Assembly (NCBI RefSeq): GCF_026240095.1
Contig: NZ_JAPIVG010000001.1
Coordinates: forward strand, 248,001-312,000
From: Pedobacter sandarakinus
Lineage (GTDB): Bacteria; Bacteroidota; Bacteroidia; Sphingobacteriales; Sphingobacteriaceae
Length of the DNA: 64,000 bases
Reading direction: 5' to 3'
Part shown: positions 35,970 to 43,808 of the stretch, piece after piece
Position numbering within the stretch: the first letter of the stretch is position 1
Layout of the letters: every line of letters begins with the position of its first letter
Notes under the pieces: model-generated
Seen by the model: only the letters and a program-made list of their open reading frames with translations
Told to the model about the DNA's origin: nothing
The model's database searches: none
Made by a program: the position numbers and the translations under genes

Positions 35970-36557
35970 ATGAAAAAGTTAATTTATGCAATGGTATTTG
36001 CAACATCTGCAATGGCCATCCAGGCCTGTAATAGTGGCGGTAAAGACGCCAAAGAAACTGCAGACAGTTTGAACATGAGCAAGGATACTACCATGAATGC
36101 AGCCGCAACAGGTGGTATAGCCGTTGACGATGCAGATTCTAAATTTGCTACTACCGCGGCAGTAAATGGCATGGCCGAAGTTGAAATGAGCAAACTTGCG
36201 CTTCAGAAAAGCACAAATGCCCAGGTAAAAGAATTTGCTACAATGATGGTTACAGACCATGGCAATGCAAATGCAGAGCTCACTGAAATTGCAAAAATGA
36301 AAAACATCACTTTGCCAACCACAGTTGATGAAGATCATCAAAAAAAGTATGATGACTTAAGCAAAAAAACCGGCGCTGATTTTGACAAAGATTATGTTAG
36401 TGCGATGATGGATGGCCATAAAGCTACCCTTAAGCTAATGGAAGATGAAGCTAAAGATGCTAAGGATGCAGATTTAAAAGCGTTTGCAAGCAAGACCGCT
36501 CCAGTGGTACAGGGCCACCTGACCATGATTAACAAGATTAATGACAGTATGAAATAA
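35970..36557 (+). CDS. DUF4142 (ferritin-like) lipoprotein
   Basis: A 195-residue exported protein. Residues 1-19 form a lipoprotein signal and the lipobox AIQAC puts the lipid-modified Cys at 20; a disordered linker follows. From about residue 58 to the end it has a four-helix DUF4142 domain with FATTAAVNGMAEVEMSKLAL, then VKEFATMMVTDHGNANAEL and FDKDYVSAMMDGHKATLKLME. The helices carry His and Glu residues in ferritin-like spacing, but metal binding is unproven. It is expected in the periplasm or attached to a membrane. A strong terminator follows. Confidence 0.9.
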   Translation: MKKLIYAMVFATSAMAIQACNSGGKDAKETADSLNMSKDTTMNAAATGGIAVDDADSKFATTAAVNGMAEVEMSKLALQKSTNAQVKEFATMMVTDHGNANAELTEIAKMKNITLPTTVDEDHQKKYDDLSKKTGADFDKDYVSAMMDGHKATLKLMEDEAKDAKDADLKAFASKTAPVVQGHLTMINKINDSMK

Positions 36558-36561
36558 AACT

Positions 36562-36596
36562 AAAAAATCCCGAAATTAATTTTCGGGATTTTTTTT
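36562..36596. terminator. Bidirectional terminator overlapping the end of the FAD-protein gene
   Basis: AAAAAATCCCGAAA (36562-36575) pairs with TTTCGGGATTTTTT (36581-36594) around a short AT-rich loop. A and T runs on both sides allow termination of both convergent genes. The right arm is also the last codons of the leftward gene, whose TAA lies in the loop. Confidence 0.85.
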
Positions 36597-38312
36597 GCCT
36601 TTAAGGCTGTATAACACCTCAAGCGATGCAGCTTCGCAAAAATCAATGCCAGAGTAATCTGGATTATAACCGCCAATATAAGGCACTGCCATCATATAAA
36701 TCCGCTCGTTAGCTTTCCCTTTGTTACTGATTACCTGAAAGGAATCGTTAATTGTTATGCCAGGCACCCGTAAAAAGTATGTTCCCCGGCCATTTCTCTC
36801 CACTAATTCGTTCCCATTTTCCATTTGTTGTCTACCTGCTTTGTTCGATTTAAATTTCAGTTTAGCAGGGCTAACTGTACCTTCTTTTACCAGAGTTTGA
36901 AATGGAAAATCATCGAAAGATAAGTGTGGTTGACCAACGCAGTTTACAAAAGCTTTATACTTTTCTGAGACCTTTTCTCCAGCATCTGTAGTGTAATGAT
37001 ATTTTATTCCACCTGTTGGTAGGTTCTCTACGTAACTATCTTCGCCTACTGCGTTAATCTCCAGGATTCCGGCATCATGAAGTGCCATTAAATCTTTACA
37101 AGAACTCTGAGGAACGAAAGCGATAACAATTGAGATCAGTGGCATTAATACTTTTTGCAAGCGTTGCATGTCTTCAGCACTCAAGTATTTAGCCGGATAA
37201 TTCATAGTAAAACTCAGTACCGCCAACGCCTCTTTCCAATAAATAGATTCTCGCTTTGCGATCGATTTTTCAGCCTCTTCATACTCTTTTTTAAACAAGC
37301 CAAATGGAGGTAAATTCTCACGATAAGACATCATTGCATCTACAAACTCCTCGAGCGTATAGTCTTTTATCTTGTGGTAAAATGCCGTATCTTTTTCCTT
37401 AAATTGATCTTTAAAATTTTTCTCAAACACATAATCTAAAGAAATAAATCCTTCGTTCTTATTGGTATTTCTCAACATCTGTGCCCGGGTTAAGGTAGTA
37501 TCTTTACCGAGGTGAGAGTCTTCCAAATGGAATCTAATAGCAGGTAATAATCCATTTCTGGAGTGCATTACAATCTTAAATTTGCTGCTATTTTCGTTTA
37601 AAACAAATTTGTATTTTCCATCGTTCTGGTGAATAAATTCTCCGTTATTTCTAGCCAGCGTTCTAATGGCATCTATAGCCGTTAATGACGATCCCATTAG
37701 GGCTACCGGATAGTTAAATCGTTTTGCTATTTTTTTCGGCGGATATGGTGAATCGAAATAATTAGGAATTTTGCCCTCATGCTTTTTAGGCCAGGAATGG
37801 CCAACGCAAACAATTACCTTATCAAAAAAAATTACTTCTTGTTCGCCTACCTTAACACCAACTTTTTTCTTCCGCTTATCATCTATAAGATCGGTAACAG
37901 TTGTGTTTAAATGGATTTTGGTGGTTATTCCTTTTCCTGTAGCGGCATCATTTAACAATTTAAATTGCGCAGAGAGATATTCGCCAAAAAACAGACGAGG
38001 TAAAACTTTATACTCGTTAAAAGAATCGATACTGATATTGAACCGTTCCAGTATTTCTTTTGGCGCAATTTTAATCCATTCTTCAATGGAACTGAAAATG
38101 ATTGGTATTTCATTATCAGACACATTTGTAATGTGCTCTTCGCTGGCACCATCTGTACTGTAAGGCATTCCAGAACCCAGAAAATCTTTCTTTTCAAAAA
38201 TCTCGATTTCGAGAGGATGCAGATCAGACTCTACAAATCTTTTATACATAAAGAGGCCAGCAGGGCCCCCTCCAAGAATCGCTATCCGTTGTAACTTATG
38301 CTGTTCGCTCAT
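36576..38312 (-). CDS. FAD/NAD(P)-binding protein (HI0933/NAD_binding_9-like)
   Basis: A 578-residue cytoplasmic flavoprotein-like enzyme. The N-terminal Rossmann motif AILGGGPAGLFMYKR (about 11-25) and the FLGSGMPYSTDG motif near 45-56 match the NAD_binding_9 family; a second nucleotide-binding motif VALMGSSLTAIDAIRTLA lies near 205-222. The substrate is unknown; family members are often near N-hydroxylase or siderophore-like functions, but nothing here supports that. The 3' end lies inside a bidirectional terminator. It is 102 bases downstream of the lone receiver-domain gene on the same strand and may be transcribed with it. Confidence 0.85.
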   Translation of the reverse strand: MSEQHKLQRIAILGGGPAGLFMYKRFVESDLHPLEIEIFEKKDFLGSGMPYSTDGASEEHITNVSDNEIPIIFSSIEEWIKIAPKEILERFNISIDSFNEYKVLPRLFFGEYLSAQFKLLNDAATGKGITTKIHLNTTVTDLIDDKRKKKVGVKVGEQEVIFFDKVIVCVGHSWPKKHEGKIPNYFDSPYPPKKIAKRFNYPVALMGSSLTAIDAIRTLARNNGEFIHQNDGKYKFVLNENSSKFKIVMHSRNGLLPAIRFHLEDSHLGKDTTLTRAQMLRNTNKNEGFISLDYVFEKNFKDQFKEKDTAFYHKIKDYTLEEFVDAMMSYRENLPPFGLFKKEYEEAEKSIAKRESIYWKEALAVLSFTMNYPAKYLSAEDMQRLQKVLMPLISIVIAFVPQSSCKDLMALHDAGILEINAVGEDSYVENLPTGGIKYHYTTDAGEKVSEKYKAFVNCVGQPHLSFDDFPFQTLVKEGTVSPAKLKFKSNKAGRQQMENGNELVERNGRGTYFLRVPGITINDSFQVISNKGKANERIYMMAVPYIGGYNPDYSGIDFCEAASLEVLYSLKGKKNPEN

Positions 38313-38414
38313 TTAACTGAATTAAATAGTAGGAAAGATGCACCCAAAGCGTACACTATCCCAAATCATTTAAACACAATCAAAAAAAGTCGAAATTGTT
38401 TTGCAAACTTTGAT

Positions 38415-38816
38415 CTAAAGTAAATTGAACCTTTTCTGCTCTCTAACTAAGATTTCAGCTACTACATCACGTAATTTTTCAAATGATACTGGCTTTGTCA
38501 AAAAACGATCTCCATGCACACTAAAAGCATCGATCGCATACTCGCTGTGCGAACTTACGAATACTAGAAACCTTACTTTGTCTCTTAGCACCCGTGCTAC
38601 GTCTAAGCCGGAAATATTCATCCTGATATCAAGAAATAGAAAATCGATATCATCATGCTCAGAAATTTCAAGTAATCCCGAAAGCGGATCTGAAAAGGTT
38701 TTGTATACGGTTAGGTTTCCGATGTTTTCGATATGTTTACAAAGTATGTTTATACTTAAGGGGTCATCGTCTATTACCACACATTTGCAAGGTAAATTTT
38801 TGTTTAAAGCATCCAT
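38415..38816 (-). CDS. Stand-alone response-regulator receiver domain
   Basis: A 133-residue CheY-like receiver. The acidic pocket (VVIDDDP near residue 14-20), the phospho-acceptor Asp in FLFLDIRM (about residue 60), the Ser of VFVSSHSEYAIDAF (about 85) and the TKPV Lys (about 107) are all present. It has no LytTR or HTH output domain and ends soon after the receiver, so it must act through a partner. I start it at the ATG 38816; an upstream TTG frame adds nothing conserved. The histidine kinase at 39461-41956 is nearby but separated by a gene on the opposite strand. Confidence 0.88.
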   Translation of the reverse strand: MDALNKNLPCKCVVIDDDPLSINILCKHIENIGNLTVYKTFSDPLSGLLEISEHDDIDFLFLDIRMNISGLDVARVLRDKVRFLVFVSSHSEYAIDAFSVHGDRFLTKPVSFEKLRDVVAEILVREQKRFNLL

Positions 38817-38931
38817 TCCGTATTGATTAGTCAAACCATAAGCCAAGATAGCATTAAGAGCGTACCTTCAAACCTGCATTAAGATAAAGAAAAACTTGCA
38901 AACCATCGCAAATGGCATCTGTTAATTATTT

Positions 38932-39354
38932 ATGATCTATAACCTGGAAAGATTTATCATTGCGCAAGAGAAAAATTACGATGCGGCATTATCAGAACTA
39001 ACAGCCGGAAAGAAGCAGAGCCATTGGATGTGGTATATATTTCCCCAACTTGAGGGATTGGGGCGTAGCGAAACTGCACAATATTATGGCATCAAAGATA
39101 TTTCCGAAGCACAGGGATACCTCAGTCACCCAATACTAGGATCAAGATTAATTAGCGTGTCGAAAGCAGTTTTAGAACACAATGATAAAACCGCCAAGGA
39201 TATTTTTGGCTTTCCAGATTATTTAAAGCTTCATTCATCAATGACACTTTTTGCTTCCCTGGCTACTTCCGATGTCGTGTTTAATCAGGTACTAAAAAAA
39301 TATTTTGATGGCAAAAAAGATTTGAATACAACAAGATTGTTAACAAAACAATAG
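38932..39354 (+). CDS. DUF1810 family protein
   Basis: A 140-residue cytoplasmic protein. Diagnostic DUF1810 features are KKQSHWMWYIFPQLEGLG (about 27-44), YYGIKDISEAQGYLSHPILG (about 51-70) and the terminal FDGKKDLNTTRLL. No catalytic function is established to me. The start ATG at 38932 is divergent from the receiver gene across 115 bases. A terminator hairpin lies 78 bases downstream. Confidence 0.88.
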   Translation: MIYNLERFIIAQEKNYDAALSELTAGKKQSHWMWYIFPQLEGLGRSETAQYYGIKDISEAQGYLSHPILGSRLISVSKAVLEHNDKTAKDIFGFPDYLKLHSSMTLFASLATSDVVFNQVLKKYFDGKKDLNTTRLLTKQ

Positions 39355-39431
39355 CCAGATCAAACCAAGATGATATACTTTTGTTTAACAAATAATTCAT
39401 TCATGTTTGAGCGCATGTTTGGGTTTAGATA

Positions 39432-39462
39432 TAGGGGTAGGCTTTTGTCTACCCCTTTTTTT
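39432..39462 (+). terminator. Terminator between DUF1810 and the histidine kinase
   Basis: AGGGGTAG (39433-39440) pairs with CTACCCCT (39449-39456) around GCTTTTGT, followed by a T run. Orientation fits the rightward DUF1810 gene, and it touches the stop codon of the convergent kinase gene. Confidence 0.75.
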
Positions 39463-41956
39463 ACTCAATAGGAAGTGAGAAGTAGAAAGTGGAGCCCTGC
39501 CCCCCTTCGCTTTCTACCCAAATTTTACCATTATGACGCTCAATTATTTCGGCACTTAAATATAAGCCAATACCAAAGCCCGAAATGGTGTGGTTACTTT
39601 GAACCCTGTAGTACCTTTCGAAAAGCTTTTTGGCATCATCCATAGAAATACCAATTCCTTCATCTTTAACACTTACTATTACTTCTCTATCAACAACCTG
39701 GCAGTTTATGGCTATGCTAGTGCCATTTGGCGAATATTTATGCGCATTGCTCAGCAAGTTTGATATCACATTTCCTATTTTATCACGGTCGGCATTAACA
39801 GTAACATCACATGCCAAGCCTAGAACTATTTTGTGTGTAGAAGGCGAAATGAAAGTTTCATCTACCGTTTCCCTAAGCAAATTGTCTAAACGAAAGCTTG
39901 TTCTATCAATGAGGAGCTTTCCAGATTCCAATCGGGAGACGTTTAAGAAACCATTTATCATGGTTGTCATTTTCTTAATTTGGATGTGTGTTTTATCTAA
40001 TGCAGATTCTGAATAATGATCTTCACCAAGCCTGGCTTTTCGTTGTAAAACCTGAACAAATCCATTTATGGCTGTTAGCGGAGTTTTTAATTCATGGCTT
40101 ACCATGCCAATAAAATCATTCTTTCTCAGTTCATCAAGTTTACGCTCGGTAATGTCCATAAACATACCCGAAAATTCTTCAATGTATCCTGATTGATTTA
40201 AGAAGACCTTTCCGGTGGTTCTTACCCATTTTTCTTCACCGGTTAGAATATTATTTATTACAAATTCTAAGTCACTTGCCGTTCGGTACGTAATTGCATT
40301 GTGATAGGCGTTGTACAAAATTTGGTGGTATACTGGCTGAACCGCCTTCATAACCTCCTTTACAGAAACTTTTCCAGGTGTAGCTATCCCCAAAAAGTCT
40401 TTAACGAAGTTAGATAGCGAAAGATCTAAGGAATGTGGCTCAATACTCCAGGTACCCATTTTCCCTGTTTCTATTGCCTGAAACAGTTTTTCCTCGCTAT
40501 CAGATAATTTTTTAATGTATTGTACTAAATCGTTGTGTGTTTGAGCAAGCTCTTCGTTAGTGGCCGCCAGTTCCTCATTGGTAGCTGCAAGTTCTTCGTT
40601 TGCTGCAGCCATCTCTTCATTAACGTTTTGTAACTCTTCCTGGTAGAGTTTTCTTTCCGTAATATCTGGTCCGATGGTTGCAATGGCACTCACCTCGCTT
40701 GATAACTCATCCAATATTGAAAAGCAATTCCAGTTAATCCAAAAAGGCTTCTCTGTTTTTTCATTCCAAAACCTTATTTCATATCTGAATATACCGTATT
40801 CTGCCAAATTCGATAGTGCAACTTTTGCAAAGTCTCGATCTGGAGGGTAAACGCAATCTATCAGAAACCGATTTTCAACAGAATTCCAGCCGAGTTTTTT
40901 TAGCGCTACCGGATTAGCATAAACCATCTGCTGATCTAGGTTGGCCAGTGATATGAATTCTGAGCTCGCATCTACCAAAGCACTTAAACTTTGTTTTTCC
41001 AGCTCAATAATTTTGCGTTCTGTAATATCTACACCTGCCGAAATATAACCGGCAAAGCTGCCATCGGCATTTAAGCGAGGAGGTCCGTTTACCAAGATCC
41101 ACCTGTACTCTCCACCTTTAGATAGCAACCTAAATTCTGCGCTAAAATGTGCCTTTTTTTCAAGTGCCGAAAAATAAACGTCAACATAATTTTGTTTATC
41201 GTCTGGATGGATCAAATCAATCCAGCCAGATTTCAGAAAATCCTGAATCGATCTTCCTGTAAGCGCAACCCAGGGTTTGTTAAAATAAAGTGCATTTCCA
41301 AATTCATCGCTAACAGAGATCAGAATATCTGTGGCTTCGGCCATGGTTTGAAAACGCTTCTCGCTCTCAGAAAGCTCATTTACTCTGGCACGCACTCGAT
41401 CTTCTAATTCGTAGTTAAGTGCACTAAGGCGCTCTTGAGTGTGCTGTAATTCGTCATTGGTGGCAGATAGTTCTTCATTGGTTGCTGCTAATTCTTCATT
41501 TAATGCTTGCTCTCGATTTAAGGCAGCTTCTTTTTCAGCAGCCCGTTGGATAGCCTTGGTTTTTAGCACCCTTTCGGTTACATCAAGTGCGGTATGAAGA
41601 ATACAGATTACTTTACCATCATTATTTTTAACTGCCCGGTACTCAAAATCGAAATAGAATGTTTTGATTTGACCATCTATTTCCAAGTCTGCGGGGGTGT
41701 CTTCGCCAGCAATTATGAGTCCTTCATTCCAAACACGCTTAAACATTTCTATAAAAGGCTGGCCTTTAAGTTCGGGCAATGCATCTTGGAGCGATTTGCC
41801 AATAACGCTTCGGTCTTTACCCCAAATTCTGAGCATTGCATCGTTCGCTTCTTGTATAATTGCGTCTTCTGTAACGTGTATGGCAGTGGCAGTATAAGTG
41901 AGGTTGTATACCTCGAGCAGCTCTTCGTTAGTTAATAGATATGGCGGACGACTCAT
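39461..41956 (-). CDS. Multi-PAS sensor histidine kinase
   Basis: An 831-residue cytoplasmic sensor kinase without a clear membrane helix. It appears to contain four PAS domains in order (about residues 10-130, 200-320, 325-440 and 490-610), each ending with a PAC-like DITER motif. Two coiled-coil linkers are built from near-identical (A/S)TNEEL repeats (about 150-175 and 445-480). Phospho-acceptor His621 is in VSHELKTP; the HATPase has NVISNLLSNAHKYS, DEGIGIS and SGFGIGLYLS boxes. There is no receiver domain, so the phosphoryl group must pass to a separate regulator; the lone receiver at 38415-38816 is the nearest candidate. Confidence 0.93.
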   Translation of the reverse strand: MSRPPYLLTNEELLEVYNLTYTATAIHVTEDAIIQEANDAMLRIWGKDRSVIGKSLQDALPELKGQPFIEMFKRVWNEGLIIAGEDTPADLEIDGQIKTFYFDFEYRAVKNNDGKVICILHTALDVTERVLKTKAIQRAAEKEAALNREQALNEELAATNEELSATNDELQHTQERLSALNYELEDRVRARVNELSESEKRFQTMAEATDILISVSDEFGNALYFNKPWVALTGRSIQDFLKSGWIDLIHPDDKQNYVDVYFSALEKKAHFSAEFRLLSKGGEYRWILVNGPPRLNADGSFAGYISAGVDITERKIIELEKQSLSALVDASSEFISLANLDQQMVYANPVALKKLGWNSVENRFLIDCVYPPDRDFAKVALSNLAEYGIFRYEIRFWNEKTEKPFWINWNCFSILDELSSEVSAIATIGPDITERKLYQEELQNVNEEMAAANEELAATNEELAATNEELAQTHNDLVQYIKKLSDSEEKLFQAIETGKMGTWSIEPHSLDLSLSNFVKDFLGIATPGKVSVKEVMKAVQPVYHQILYNAYHNAITYRTASDLEFVINNILTGEEKWVRTTGKVFLNQSGYIEEFSGMFMDITERKLDELRKNDFIGMVSHELKTPLTAINGFVQVLQRKARLGEDHYSESALDKTHIQIKKMTTMINGFLNVSRLESGKLLIDRTSFRLDNLLRETVDETFISPSTHKIVLGLACDVTVNADRDKIGNVISNLLSNAHKYSPNGTSIAINCQVVDREVIVSVKDEGIGISMDDAKKLFERYYRVQSNHTISGFGIGLYLSAEIIERHNGKIWVESEGGQGSTFYFSLPIE

Positions 41957-42208
41957 TCGACAAAATAGGATGACAGGTGAAAATATGCTTTAAAAAAATA
42001 AATCAAATTTAACTTATGCTTACTTTCTCATTTCGAGAACTAAGTACGTTTGTTGAAATGCAAAGATTGCATTATGTTTTACAAAACCAACAACATTAAT
42101 AAATGTTTGCTCAGTGCTTTTTTATTAACATTATTAACAGAATGTGTAAAATTATTTCGCGTAAGCAAACCAACATTTATTTAAATTGTTAGCATTAAAA
42201 CATCCAGC

Positions 42209-42260
42209 AAAAAAAGTCCTGTGAGCGGGTAATCCGCGGAGGGCAGGCACACCATACAGG
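42209..42260 (-). ncRNA. Candidate structured RNA or second terminator
   Basis: On the leftward strand a CCTGT/ACAGG stem (42256-42260 with 42218-42222) encloses a GCGG/CCGC hairpin (42225-42228/42234-42237) and is followed by seven U residues. GTGAG/CTCAC can pair as an alternative. This is a compact GC-rich island in AT-rich DNA; no known RNA family is recognised. Confidence 0.3.
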
Positions 42261-42270
42261 CCTCACCTGA

Positions 42271-42304
42271 AAAAAGATAGCCACCTATTTTTGTAGGTGG
42301 CTAT
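42271..42304 (-). terminator. Perfect 11-bp terminator hairpin, leftward
   Basis: ATAGCCACCTA (42277-42287) pairs with TAGGTGGCTAT (42294-42304). Read leftward, a CTTTTTTC run follows at once, so it best fits the end of a transcript from the HTH gene, whose stop is 253 bases upstream. Confidence 0.75.
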
Positions 42305-42557
42305 TCATTTTGCTTCACGCTAAGCGTATTATTTGAAAGCGGATTAATGTAGATAAAACCAAGTGGATAATATCTGCGTTTCGTTTGTTAGAACTATACC
42401 AAAATTTCTCTGTAAATATCTACTCCAGTTAGATAGGGATGTTTGCATTAATGTTTAGGATGTATGCGCCGGTAAAGACAGGCGCATGAAACTTTTTAGC
42501 AATGATCAACTGGTAAGAATATTTTTACAACGATCTAGATTTCATCAGTAAAAGATG

Positions 42558-42980
42558 CTATTGAAACATAAAACTTTCTGTTCGTCTGTTTCTTAAAGGC
42601 AACGTTTTGTGCTGATGCTCTGTGTGGGCTTGCTGCTCTTCAACGCTCAATAAATCATTATACTTCTCAAGCAGATGAATGTACTTATTCATCCAGAAAT
42701 AAACTGATGTTGAATCGTTGGATTGTTTGCCGGCAGCGGCGACGAGGTTTTCGGTTTCGGAATTCCCTTTCGGAAAAACATCGGGAAATGATACAGAAAG
42801 ATCTTGGCCAAGTAAATTTCCAATCTGCCAAATTACTTCATGACTTAGCCTGTCTTGGCCAAACCAGTTGTAAATTGTTCTTCTGCTCACATTCAGTTTC
42901 CTTGAAAGTTCGCTAATTCCCATGCGATCTCGGCGCACTATGCGCTCTAAAATCTCACCGTGTTTTGTTTGTGTTGTCAT
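42558..42980 (-). CDS. Helix-turn-helix DNA-binding protein
   Basis: A 140-residue protein. Residues 21-40 form a helix-turn-helix (MGISELSRKLNVSRRTIYNW) with the recognition helix SRRTIYNWF, and the following segment to about residue 62 completes a small DNA-binding domain. The rest is charged and helix-prone (VYFWMNKYIHLLEKYNDLLSVEE), probably for dimerisation. Family assignment beyond the HTH is uncertain; XRE-like or transposase-type HTH are possible. Its upstream region (42981-43270) contains interleaved inverted repeats that could be an autoregulatory operator. Confidence 0.75.
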   Translation of the reverse strand: MTTQTKHGEILERIVRRDRMGISELSRKLNVSRRTIYNWFGQDRLSHEVIWQIGNLLGQDLSVSFPDVFPKGNSETENLVAAAGKQSNDSTSVYFWMNKYIHLLEKYNDLLSVEEQQAHTEHQHKTLPLRNRRTESFMFQ

Positions 42981-43041
42981 CGAGATAATTAATTTTTAAA
43001 ATGTAAAAATTAAATTAAATCAATATCGGGGACGATTGACA

Positions 43042-43068
43042 ATACGAATCTATAAAAAATCGTATAGA
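43042..43068. promoter_or_regulatory. Interleaved inverted repeats, possible operator
   Basis: ATACGA (43042-43047) with TCGTAT (43060-43065), and TCTATA (43049-43054) with TATAGA (43063-43068), overlap in one 27-base block 62 bases upstream of the HTH gene. A palindrome ATGCGCAT lies nearby at 43081-43088. A dimeric regulator, perhaps the HTH protein itself, could bind here. Confidence 0.35.
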
Positions 43069-43270
43069 CTTGTATAAAGTATGCGCATTATTTGACTTGG
43101 ATCAATATTTTGCGTGCTTTTTTGTAAAAATACTAGTTAATATGCGGAAAACACCTTTTCTAAAAACGTATATTTACGCATACAAACCTCAGAATATCTG
43201 ATTGCTGAAAAGATTAATTTAACTATTGACCATAACTTTACTTTAATCAATCTACTCAACCTTAAAACAA

Positions 43271-43693
43271 ATGGCACAGAATAAAACAACTGAAAATAAC
43301 CTAAGTGTAAGCAACTTTCTAAATAAGGTTTCTGACGAGCAGAAGCGAGCAGACGCATTTGCACTTTGCTTGATAATGGAAGAAGCCCTTAGCTTTCCTC
43401 CCAAGATGTGGGGAGATGCAATAGTTGGCTTTGGGAGTTACCACTATGTATACGAGAGTGGCCGCGAAGGCGATGCTCCATTAGCAGGCTTTTCGCCCAG
43501 AAAGGATGCAATAGCGATATATCTTTCATCGCAGTTTAAAGATCGGGAAGAGCTGCTGCAGGTTTTTGGAAAACATAAAAGTGGAAAGGCATGTATCTAT
43601 ATTAAAAAATTAAGCGATGTTGATGGAGATATTCTGAAGAAAATGGTTTTCAATTCTGCCGAGGCGATTCAGCAAAGATATCCCCAATTGTAG
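43271..43693 (+). CDS. DUF1801 domain-containing protein
   Basis: A 140-residue cytoplasmic protein of the YdhG/DUF1801 family. Recognisable segments are TTENNLSVSNFLNKVSDEQKRADA, then MWGDAIVGFGSYHYVYESG and PLAGFSPRKDAIAIYL. The fold has a basic surface cleft in known structures, but no enzymatic function is established to me. It diverges from the HTH gene across 290 bases. No terminator is obvious before the peptidase gene 115 bases downstream. Confidence 0.88.
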   Translation: MAQNKTTENNLSVSNFLNKVSDEQKRADAFALCLIMEEALSFPPKMWGDAIVGFGSYHYVYESGREGDAPLAGFSPRKDAIAIYLSSQFKDREELLQVFGKHKSGKACIYIKKLSDVDGDILKKMVFNSAEAIQQRYPQL

Positions 43694-43808
43694 AAAGGAT
43701 TTCCTTTATATCGCTTTACAAACTCAAATATGTAAGAAAGAAGTTACCCTGTGTGCTTTTAATTTTTGCAATATTTGAATCATTCATCATCAAATAAACT
43801 AACTTAAC

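Larger units (their letters stand above)
41957..42557. other. Long non-coding gap with structured elements
   Basis: The 601 bases between the kinase start and the HTH-gene stop hold no coding frame I can support. On the leftward strand there are two U-run-tailed hairpins in tandem (42277-42304 and about 42209-42260). Closer to the kinase start, AACATT-N4-AATGTT (42092-42107) and the similar CCAACATTTATT region near 42170 could bind a regulator. The region could hold the HTH message's 3' end, the kinase leader or a small RNA. Confidence 0.45.

Noticed and set aside
42209-42304. SRP, 6S or RNase P RNA in the 600-base gap
   Set aside because: None of the conserved motifs of these RNAs is present; only generic hairpins are seen.
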